Shown here in pieces: positions 1 through 6,189 of a DNA stretch of 12,896 nt. This stretch comes from CAYFJO01 sp964343305. GTDB taxonomy: Bacteria > Planctomycetota > Planctomycetia > Pirellulales > Pirellulaceae. A model generated the notes under the pieces. That model saw only the letters and a program-made list of their open reading frames with translations, was not told where the DNA came from and did no database searches. Each line of letters opens with the position of its first letter. The first letter of the stretch is position 1. A program made the translations under genes and the position numbers. The stretch spans positions 1 through 12,896 of the forward strand of contig CAYFJO010000313.1 in assembly GCA_964343305.1 (NCBI GenBank), given 5' to 3'.

Positions 1-1
1 G

Positions 2-997
2 GTCTTACCGCGATTACATTGCATGACGGGCGAACAGAAGTATCTTGATTGGGCACACCGTTTGGCCGACTATTATCTATTGGGCGGCGAGTTCGTCCCG
101 TCCCGGCTTTCCGATCACGGCTGTGAAATCATCGGCGGATTGGGCTTGCTTTTCGCCGTCGATTCGACGCTCAGCCCGGAAAGGTGTGAAAAACACAAAC
201 CGCACATGGAGCACATGTTCAATGAAATCCTGCGGCGTGGCAGGAACTCAGATGGAATCATCGTCGGGAGCCTGCAAAATACCGAGGGCCCACACGACAA
301 TGCGACGATTCGAGATGGCTGGGGATACAATTTCATTGGCTTCCTCGACTACGACCTGGCACTGGGTACCCAACAGTATCGCGAGGCGATTCGTTGGCCG
401 ATGACGAATCTCTTGAAGCCCCGATACGAGAAATTCAATTGGGATCACAATTCTCGCGACAACATCGCCGATTCGGTCGAGGGCGGCCTCTACCTTCTGT
501 ACCATTTTCCCACGACCGAGTCGTTTGTCTGGGCCGACCGTGAAATCGCTACGCTGCTGGTTGACCACACCGCCGCGAATCGGCTTTGGGACACCCACAA
601 ACTTGAAGCGAACACGGTCCGCACTGTCCTGATCCACACGATGTTGCACACGCGCAACACCATCGCCCGCCCTTGGCGGCAAGGGCTGCGATTGGGTGCC
701 GCCCCCTGTGGCGATGGGATTTGCGTCTTCATGCAATCCGACGAACCGTATGAAGGTCGGCTCCAGTTTGACATTCCGCGTCATCGCCTCTACATGGGGT
801 TCCGCCGTGACTGGCCGCGAATGAACGCCATTCCGGAATGGTTTACTGTCGAGCCCGATGAACCGCACAAATACAAGGTGAAAGACGTCGGTGCCACAAC
901 CGAGCAACTGGTCTCGGGCAAGTCGCTGAGCAACGGGTTGCCGGTCCGCCTTGAGCCGGGCAAACCGCTACGACTGATTGTTCAACCACAAGAGTGA
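2..997 (+). CDS. C-terminal part of a putative helical-toroid (six-hairpin glycosidase-like) protein, 5' truncated
   Basis: The reading frame is open to the left edge: codons before the ATG at 23 read through without a stop and there is no ribosome binding site, so the true start is probably outside the window. The visible part is about 331 residues. Its first two thirds are helical hairpins with Gly- and aromatic-rich turns (HGCEIIGGLGLLFA, DGWGYNF, DNIADSVEGGLYLLYHF), the pattern of an alpha/alpha toroid such as the six-hairpin glycosidase or lyase folds. The last 100 residues look like a beta domain (GDGICVFMQSDEPYEGRL, then short strands up to the stop). No signal peptide is visible because the N-terminus is missing. 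The next gene is a Gfo/Idh/MocA oxidoreductase on the same strand 220 bp away, which fits a sugar-processing context. The fold is an inference from sequence pattern; no catalytic residue or substrate can be assigned. Confidence 0.72.
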   Translation, partial: VLPRLHCMTGEQKYLDWAHRLADYYLLGGEFVPSRLSDHGCEIIGGLGLLFAVDSTLSPERCEKHKPHMEHMFNEILRRGRNSDGIIVGSLQNTEGPHDNATIRDGWGYNFIGFLDYDLALGTQQYREAIRWPMTNLLKPRYEKFNWDHNSRDNIADSVEGGLYLLYHFPTTESFVWADREIATLLVDHTAANRLWDTHKLEANTVRTVLIHTMLHTRNTIARPWRQGLRLGAAPCGDGICVFMQSDEPYEGRLQFDIPRHRLYMGFRRDWPRMNAIPEWFTVEPDEPHKYKVKDVGATTEQLVSGKSLSNGLPVRLEPGKPLRLIVQPQE

Positions 998-1217
998 CGC
1001 AGAAGTTGGAAGTTGTCAGCCTAGACAACGCGAGATCATTGATTGAACGTTTGCAGATTGGAGCAGACTATCATGAGGAACAGAGCAAAGTTGCCTGAAG
1101 AAGTTCCACAATGATCCATGTCGTTTGTTCGTTGATCCTTCGCACTCCCTCGCTTGGCAGTGTGAGTTAACTTAAAGTTCTTACCCCCAAATCTCCACTA
1201 CAACCACAGGACAAATC
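998..1217. other. Intergenic spacer with a small hairpin after the first gene
   Basis: This 220-bp spacer separates the toroid gene from the oxidoreductase gene. Fifteen bases after the stop, GTTGTC (1012-1017) and GACAAC (1024-1029) form a 6-bp stem with a 6-nt loop. No T-run follows, so it is at best a weak terminator. A 13-codon ORF at 1073 with a GGAG upstream is too short to call. No confident promoter was found, although one for the downstream gene is expected here. Confidence 0.4.
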
Positions 1218-2522
1218 ATGCAAGAACACACCGGCACCAATCGACGCGACTTCGTTAAAGGGTCCTCGGCCACACTCGCGGGCATCGCCATCGGTGTCTG
1301 GACGGGGACTGCGAAGAGCGCGTCGAAGTCTCCGAACGAAAAGCTCAACATTGGCTGCATCGGGGTGGGCGGCAAGGGCTGGGTTGACATGAACAGTGTT
1401 CGGAGTGAAAACATCGTCGCCATCTGCGACGTCGATTCCGCCCGGCTGGGGAAAGCCGGTCTCCAGTTCCCCAAGGCGGCGAAGTTTGCCGACTTTCGCA
1501 AACTGCTCCAGCGCAAGGACATCGACGCGGTCACCGTCAGCACGCCCGACCATACGCACGCCGTTGCCAGTATGGGCGCGATGAAACTGGGCAAACACGT
1601 CTACTGCCAGAAGCCGCTTGCGCATTCGATTTACGAAGTCCGGCAGATGATCGACACGGCCCGCGAGCAGAAGCTCGCCACGCAGATGGGCAACCAGGGT
1701 CACAGCGAGCTGGGAACACGGCGGATGGTCGAGTGGATTCAGGCTGGCGGTTTGGGACCGGTCCGCGAAGTGCATGTCTGGACCGATCGTCCGATTTGGC
1801 CGCAGGGTATGGACCGACCCGCGGGCACAAGGCCGATTCCCTCGACGCTGGATTGGGATCTGTGGCTCGGACCGGCTTCCGAGCGGCCCTATCACGACGG
1901 CTATCATCCCTTCAAATGGCGAGGCTTCTGGGACTTCGGCACCGGCGCGCTGGGTGACATGGCCTGTCACAATACGGACATCGCCTATTGGGCTCTCAAA
2001 CTGTCCGACCCGGTCGCCGTCGAAGCGAAATCGTCGGGCGTCAATCCGGAGACCGCGCCGAAATGGTCGATCATCCGCTATGAATTCCCAAAACGAGGCG
2101 CACTGCCGCCGGTCAATCTGACCTGGTACGACGGCGGCCAGAAGCCGTCCGCGGAACTGGTACCGGGAGTGAAACTCGGTACCAACGGCTCACTTTTCGT
2201 CGGCGACAATGCGACGCTCCACGTGCCGCATTATTGGGGCGAAGGCAAGATCGTCAAAGGCGAAGCCGCGCCGCGTCCCAAACAGACGATTCCCGATTCC
2301 CCGGGCCATTACCAGGAATGGATCGACGCTTGCAAAGGCGGCCCGGCGGCTCTGTCGAACTTCGACAACGCGGGTCCGCTAACCGAGATGGTCCTGCTGG
2401 GGAACATCGCCCTGCGAACAGGAAAACGCTGTCAATGGGATTCGAAAGCGTTGTCGGTTCCCGGCGTTCCCGAAGCGGACGTGTTGATCCGGAATGAGTA
2501 TCGGGAGGGTTGGGTGTTGTAA
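1218..2522 (+). CDS. Gfo/Idh/MocA family oxidoreductase with Tat signal
   Basis: A predicted NAD(P)-dependent sugar or polyol dehydrogenase of 434 aa, the usual length for the secreted planctomycete members. The N-terminus carries a twin-arginine motif (R9-R10-D-F-V-K) followed by a hydrophobic stretch (residues 15-30), so export folded with its nucleotide cofactor is likely. A Rossmann domain follows: the dinucleotide loop GCIGVGGKG at 46-54, ICDVD near 69-73, and STPDHTH at 108-114. The classical EKP motif reads CQKPLAH (130-136), with Q in place of E. The C-terminal domain holds the GDMACHNTD stretch (246-254), with the Asp/His residues typical of the active site, and the protein ends in REGW (429-432) plus two residues. 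The start is supported by AGGA at 1208-1211, 6 nt upstream, and by the signal peptide beginning there. The gene is convergent with the beta-helix gene, 47 bp away. The substrate is unknown. Confidence 0.93.
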   Translation: MQEHTGTNRRDFVKGSSATLAGIAIGVWTGTAKSASKSPNEKLNIGCIGVGGKGWVDMNSVRSENIVAICDVDSARLGKAGLQFPKAAKFADFRKLLQRKDIDAVTVSTPDHTHAVASMGAMKLGKHVYCQKPLAHSIYEVRQMIDTAREQKLATQMGNQGHSELGTRRMVEWIQAGGLGPVREVHVWTDRPIWPQGMDRPAGTRPIPSTLDWDLWLGPASERPYHDGYHPFKWRGFWDFGTGALGDMACHNTDIAYWALKLSDPVAVEAKSSGVNPETAPKWSIIRYEFPKRGALPPVNLTWYDGGQKPSAELVPGVKLGTNGSLFVGDNATLHVPHYWGEGKIVKGEAAPRPKQTIPDSPGHYQEWIDACKGGPAALSNFDNAGPLTEMVLLGNIALRTGKRCQWDSKALSVPGVPEADVLIRNEYREGWVL

Positions 2523-2569
2523 ACGTAAGGGTCGAAACGGCCGCGTTCCACACGAACGTGCTGCCGAAA

Positions 2570-4840
2570 CTACTTGATGCCCATCGCCTTTTTGAACGTC
2601 GCACGGTCCGCGTTGCCTAGCACCTCACTCCCGCGGTCACGCAGCAGGAGCCATGTCTCGCGATGGAGCGTGGCGACGATCGCTTGGTGCTTCTTGTGTT
2701 CGGGCGAGTTTTCAGGGTAGCGCTCGCGTAGGGCGATTGCTTTCGCGCGGGCCGAGGCGCGGTCACCTTCCGCCCAGAGCTTGTCGTGGAGTTCCTGCAG
2801 ACTGCGCAGGCCCTTTGCGCTGATACCGCTTTCGTAGAGCCGCGCGGGGAGCGGTATGTGATGTTTGCGCGGTGGTTCAAGTCGTACCACAAGTTGGACG
2901 CCGATCGGTTCGTCCCGCCAATCGGCTCCCGCGACCCAGCGTTCGCCCCCCGCTTCGTAGGCGCCGACGTCCGGCGCTTTGCCGTGGAATTTGTTCTTGA
3001 TTTCCGCCACGAAACGTCCCGTATCGATCAGCGCCGAATCCGGCGCCGGACGGAGGTCGAACGTGCGATTGGTAAGCGCCTTGTTGGTTGCGCTGGCGAA
3101 TACGTCGGCCAGGTTGCGAGGCAGGATCACGTTGTGGGACACTCGATCGCTTTCTGGTGTCGGTGTGCCACCGCGATCGGCGACCAGGTACGCGGTGTTG
3201 TTCAGCACCAGCGTGTCCTCGTTCTGCATAGGTAATGGGGGATGCGTCGTCCACCACTTCTTCGGCTCAGCCCGTTTCGGAATCACAAGCGAGGCGGTCG
3301 AGTTTTTTGCTTGGGGATCGACGAGCACGGTGTTGTGATAAACCCTGTTCTGATTGCCCTTCATGACCATACCTCGGCGACAGTTCCAGACCACGTTGTG
3401 GTGGAACGTGAGGCCGCGCGTCTGGTCGTCGCCGCGCATGCCAAGTTCCGTGCTGTCGTGCACCCAATTGTGGTGCGCCACGCTGCCCATGGCGCGAACG
3501 CCACCGGTGTGTATCGCGGCAATGTCACGGCAGGTACGCCCAGTGTCGAACACGTGGTTGTACTCGACGGTGTTCGCGCGGCCGCTGTACAGGATGCCGA
3601 TGTTGCCGACGCCGTAGACCGTGCAGCGGCTCACGATATTGTGGTTGTCCTGCTCCGAACTGCCCTGCATCGAGATGCCCGCGTGCGAAAAGTTGCCGCT
3701 CCAGTTCACGTCATGGACGATGCAGTTCTCGATGCGGCAGTGGCTGCCTCTCACGAGCAACCCGCCCAGGTTGCTCAGCGCGATGCTTGTGTCGCGAATT
3801 GTATTGTGGTCTCCGGTCACCATCGTGGACGGTTCGGGCAGGCGTTTTCCTTCCGGCGTGCGCTGCTCGAAACGGCGCGAGTAGACGGGAAACTTCAGCC
3901 GGCAGCGGTCTACCAGGCAATGGTTGCATCGGTTCAGTCGCAACGTGGCTGCGAAGAAACGGAAGCCGACGACTCGGATGTAGTCGCGCCGGAAGACGTC
4001 GATAGCGTACGTTCGACGCTTGACCGCGACTTGGTGCAACTCTGGACTGCGGCCATCGTCGCACCAAAGATAGAGCGTGCCGCTACGTGCGTCGTAGTGC
4101 CACTCGGTGGGCGCATCGAGAGCTTCAAGCTTGCCGGACAGGTAGAAGTAGTCGTCGGCCCAAGTCGGCCCGCTATCGGAGCCATCACCCAAGCGTTCGT
4201 TGAGTTCATACGTGAACTGGCCGCTGCCCTTTGCGTGCTCTGTCACGTCGCGTGTCCACGTCTTGTACTGGTGTCCCACGTTGAGCGTGGCGAGCGCGCC
4301 GGTCCAATCGATCCCCGTTTCGGCAAGTGCATTGCAGACCATGCGATCCTTGCGCGATCCATGCTCGGACCTGGCCCACTTGGTTCGGTCCCAGATCTCC
4401 TCGAATCGCATGTTGGGCCAGCGCGCCTCGATCTGCATTACGCCATCCACAAAGACCTGTTCAACGGGGCCGTCGACCGTGGTGCGGTAGATGTTGCCTC
4501 TATAATTCGTCCATTTTCCGGTGACCAGATTGGTTCCGTCGAAGATAACTTTCTCGCCCTCGGCTGCCACGAAGCGGATTGGCTTGCCTTCTGTGCCCGA
4601 GCGCCGGATGGTGACCGCTTCGCGATACGTGCCACCGCGCACCGTGCAAATGTCGCCTGGGCGCATGATGTCCGCGGCTTTTTGGACAGTGCGGAATGGT
4701 CTCTCCCTGGTGCCAGCATCGGTATCGCCGCCGTTGCGTGCAACCCAGTAGTCGGCGCCCAGGGCTGGGGCTGTGTAGATGAGAAGAAGCGTGAGGTAGA
4801 TCGCGGATTTGAGCGACAAGATCGGCGAAACCGACCGCAT
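2570..4840 (-). CDS. Secreted right-handed parallel beta-helix protein
   Basis: A 756-aa protein counted from the ATG at 4838-4840. The frame is open further up to a TTG at 4912, but the ATG puts a good Sec signal peptide at the very N-terminus (MRSVSPIL, hydrophobic 13-27, ALG before Ala29), so I chose it; no clear Shine-Dalgarno sequence is visible for either start. Residues 30-105 (YWVARNGGDTDAGT, RPFRTVQKA, RPGDICTVRGGTYRE) match the DUF1565-like start of many beta-helix proteins. The middle, about 300-560, has repeated rungs such as HNTIRDTSIALSN, CRIENCIVHDV and NTVEYNHVFDTG, the pattern of pectate-lyase-type parallel beta-helices. PDVGAYEA near 623-630 is the DIGAYE-like end found in many such proteins. 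The last 100 residues are charged and helical. Polysaccharide binding or cleavage is likely, but no catalytic residues or substrate can be named. Confidence 0.88.
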   Translation of the reverse strand: MRSVSPILSLKSAIYLTLLLIYTAPALGADYWVARNGGDTDAGTRERPFRTVQKAADIMRPGDICTVRGGTYREAVTIRRSGTEGKPIRFVAAEGEKVIFDGTNLVTGKWTNYRGNIYRTTVDGPVEQVFVDGVMQIEARWPNMRFEEIWDRTKWARSEHGSRKDRMVCNALAETGIDWTGALATLNVGHQYKTWTRDVTEHAKGSGQFTYELNERLGDGSDSGPTWADDYFYLSGKLEALDAPTEWHYDARSGTLYLWCDDGRSPELHQVAVKRRTYAIDVFRRDYIRVVGFRFFAATLRLNRCNHCLVDRCRLKFPVYSRRFEQRTPEGKRLPEPSTMVTGDHNTIRDTSIALSNLGGLLVRGSHCRIENCIVHDVNWSGNFSHAGISMQGSSEQDNHNIVSRCTVYGVGNIGILYSGRANTVEYNHVFDTGRTCRDIAAIHTGGVRAMGSVAHHNWVHDSTELGMRGDDQTRGLTFHHNVVWNCRRGMVMKGNQNRVYHNTVLVDPQAKNSTASLVIPKRAEPKKWWTTHPPLPMQNEDTLVLNNTAYLVADRGGTPTPESDRVSHNVILPRNLADVFASATNKALTNRTFDLRPAPDSALIDTGRFVAEIKNKFHGKAPDVGAYEAGGERWVAGADWRDEPIGVQLVVRLEPPRKHHIPLPARLYESGISAKGLRSLQELHDKLWAEGDRASARAKAIALRERYPENSPEHKKHQAIVATLHRETWLLLRDRGSEVLGNADRATFKKAMGIK

Positions 4841-4895
4841 CGACAAGCGATTGAAACGCACGGTGTGATCCCAGTTGTAAAGAAGTTCTAAGTCG

Positions 4896-5039
4896 ATGCT
4901 TAAACACGCCAAAGAGAGTCTATGGGATACACCCCTTGACTACCATCGAATCAGTGACACAGACTTTGACGTTCCTCTGGAGCGACTCGTTGCTGATGAC
5001 CCGGCAAACTCCTCGGTTTCAACCAGGAAAAACAGATAA
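4896..5039 (+). CDS. Possible small protein, 47 aa, unknown function
   Basis: An ATG at 4896 opens a 47-codon frame ending in TAA at 5037-5039. The product begins MLKHAKESLWDTPLDYHR and ends SVSTRKNR; it is acidic in the middle, basic at the end, and has no membrane segment or recognised motif. No convincing ribosome binding site precedes it: AGAAG at 4881-4885 is 10 nt away. It lies between two divergently transcribed genes and overlaps the unlikely TTG-extended N-terminus of the beta-helix gene. It may be chance; conservation in relatives would decide. Confidence 0.22.
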   Translation: MLKHAKESLWDTPLDYHRISDTDFDVPLERLVADDPANSSVSTRKNR

Positions 5040-5043
5040 TCTA

Positions 5044-5071
5044 TTGCCTCTGGGGATTTAAGGTGTAAACT
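5044..5071 (+). promoter_or_regulatory. Weak sigma70-like promoter candidate for the corrinoid gene
   Basis: TTGCCT (5044-5049) and TAAACT (5066-5071) are separated by 16 bp, each matching four of six consensus bases. The pair lies in the AT-rich part of the spacer about 140 bp before the start codon, which would give a leader long enough to include the two hairpins. Promoter rules in Planctomycetota are poorly defined, so this is only a suggestion. Confidence 0.18.
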
Positions 5072-5117
5072 ACATCTTTGTTATCGAGTATTCACGCATT
5101 CCGAAACATTCCGCAAG

Positions 5118-5152
5118 CCGTGGGCGTCCACGGGGTGTTGCAACGCCGTTGC
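5118..5152 (+). other. Two tandem hairpins in the leader of the corrinoid gene
   Basis: CCGTGG (5118-5123) pairs with CCACGG (5128-5133) around a GCGT loop. GCAAC (5140-5144) pairs with GTTGC (5148-5152) around GCC. Both arms are perfect. No T-run follows either one and the start codon is 57 nt beyond the second. They could be a leader structure or a terminator-like remnant; nothing matches a riboswitch family that I recognise. Confidence 0.35.
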
Positions 5153-5209
5153 GAGTAGAACAAAATCATTTCGAGAAGCGAGACTTAACGATCGAGAACG
5201 GGAGCTATC

Positions 5210-5854
5210 ATGTCTGAAGTCACACCTGACGTCACGAAACTGCATGACGCAGTACTTAACGGGGATGCCAAGACGGCGGTTGAAGTAACAGAAGCAGCGC
5301 TTGCCGCAGGAGTCGATCCACAGGATTTGGTGACCGGCCAGATGATCCCGGCGATGGATGAAGTCGGTCGGCGATTCGAGAACAACGAGTACTTCGTTCC
5401 CGAGCTGTTGATTGCCGCCCGCGCAATGAAGGGCGCCTTGGATCTGTTGCGGCCGCTATTGGTCGAAAAAGGGATCGAACCGATTGGGCGTGTGGTGATT
5501 GGCACGGTCAAAGGTGACCTACACGACATCGGCAAGGGTTTGGTGGCATCGATGCTCGAAGGCGGCGGGTTCGAAGTGATCGACCTGGGCGTGGACGTCC
5601 CGCCCGAGAAGTTCGTCTCTCAGGCAAAAGAAAGCGGTGTCGGCATCATCGCCGTGTCGGCATTGTTGACCACGACCATGACGGGAATGAAAGCGGTCGT
5701 GGAAGCGGTTCGCGATGCCGGTCTGGAAGAGCAGTGCAAAGTGATGATCGGCGGCGCGCCGGTGACACAGCAATATGCCGATTCCATTGGTGCCGCCGGT
5801 TACGCGGGCAACGCTAGCGCTGCCGTTGCGCTGGCCCGTGAACTGAGCGCCTGA
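5210..5854 (+). CDS. Corrinoid (cobalamin)-binding protein of the MtaC/MtbC/MttC type
   Basis: A 214-aa cytoplasmic protein expected to carry a corrinoid that shuttles methyl groups between two methyltransferases. Residues 5-90 form the helical cap domain (MDEVGRRFENNEYFVPELL at 49-67 is the typical stretch). Residues 92-212 are the Rossmann-like B12-binding domain, with the signature D103-L-H105-D-I-G108, whose His is expected to bind cobalt from below, S150-A-L152, and GG at 181-182. The length is normal for stand-alone corrinoid proteins. The start is supported by GGGAG at 5200-5204, 5 nt upstream. No partner methyltransferase or reactivating ATPase lies within the window: the left neighbour is the beta-helix gene and the right neighbour a haem protein 335 bp away. 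The methyl donor (methanol, methylamines, methoxyaromatics or other) therefore cannot be inferred. Confidence 0.93.
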   Translation: MSEVTPDVTKLHDAVLNGDAKTAVEVTEAALAAGVDPQDLVTGQMIPAMDEVGRRFENNEYFVPELLIAARAMKGALDLLRPLLVEKGIEPIGRVVIGTVKGDLHDIGKGLVASMLEGGGFEVIDLGVDVPPEKFVSQAKESGVGIIAVSALLTTTMTGMKAVVEAVRDAGLEEQCKVMIGGAPVTQQYADSIGAAGYAGNASAAVALARELSA

Positions 5855-6189
5855 CGCACGCAGTGGTTCGCATGATTTGGATCACCCTGCGCTCCCTTTG
5901 AGAAACACGCTTCGAGATTATCAAGGGACAGCGCAGAGATGTGATGCGGGAGTTGCGTAACGCGTTCACTGTGCTGGACCCGCAATTCTTGCGCTCACCT
6001 CGTTTGCCGATGACCCGCTGACCCCTTTTGTCGTCATCGTGTTCTCCGCCATTTCACAAGCAGACATCCTGGAGACAATGTTCGGCCGAATAATTCCAGC
6101 CTTCGCGAGCTAAAATCTGTGTCGTCGGAAGCTAAAACACGCTAAACTAGCTCTGGTTTTTCAAGATTAACAGAACGAGGAGTCTCGGA
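5855..6189. other. 335-bp intergenic spacer, no gene seen
   Basis: The longest plus-strand ATG frame I found here is about 25 codons (from 5942), with no support. No clear terminator follows the corrinoid gene. The right end becomes AT-rich and holds three GCTAAA repeats (listed separately) and a strong ribosome binding site, GAGGAG at 6177-6182, 7 nt before the next start codon. A promoter for the haem-protein genes probably lies in the last 100 bp. Confidence 0.5.
6109..6147 (+). promoter_or_regulatory. Three phased GCTAAA repeats upstream of the first HzsA-related gene
   Basis: GCTAAAA occurs at 6109-6115 and 6131-6137, and GCTAAAC at 6141-6147. The spacings are 22 and 10 bp, close to two turns and one turn of the helix, so all copies would face the same side of the DNA. 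They sit 43-81 bp before the ATG. This could be a regulator binding site or chance in an AT-rich spacer; no known regulator is recognised. Confidence 0.25.

Larger units (their letters stand above)
4841..5209. other. Divergent intergenic region between the beta-helix and corrinoid genes
   Basis: This 369-bp region must hold promoters for both the leftward beta-helix gene and the rightward corrinoid gene. It contains a possible 47-aa ORF (4896-5039), a weak promoter-like pair and two tandem hairpins (5118-5152), listed separately. No B12-box-like sequence of a cobalamin riboswitch was recognised. The stretch 5025-5110 is visibly more AT-rich than the coding regions around it. Confidence 0.5.

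Noticed and set aside
1605..1628. Glu to Gln change in the EKP motif of the Gfo/Idh/MocA protein (CQKPLAH) as a sign of inactivity
   Set aside because: QKP variants are common in secreted planctomycete members as I know them, and the Lys and the later Asp/His residues are kept, so this is a subfamily trait and not damage.
2543..2558. Hairpin CGTTC-CACAC-GAACG between the convergent genes as a shared terminator
   Set aside because: Only 5 bp of stem and no T-run on either side; too weak to call although the location would fit.
3242..4891. 549-codon plus-strand open frame opposite the beta-helix gene
   Set aside because: Its product is a low-complexity Val/Ala/His/Asp mixture without domains, while the opposite strand encodes a signal peptide, beta-helix rungs and a DVGAYE end. 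It is a complementary-strand shadow in GC-rich DNA.
4841..4912. N-terminal extension of the beta-helix protein to a TTG at 4912
   Set aside because: It would place 24 extra residues before a signal peptide that begins naturally at the ATG at 4840; TTG is rare and no ribosome binding site precedes it.
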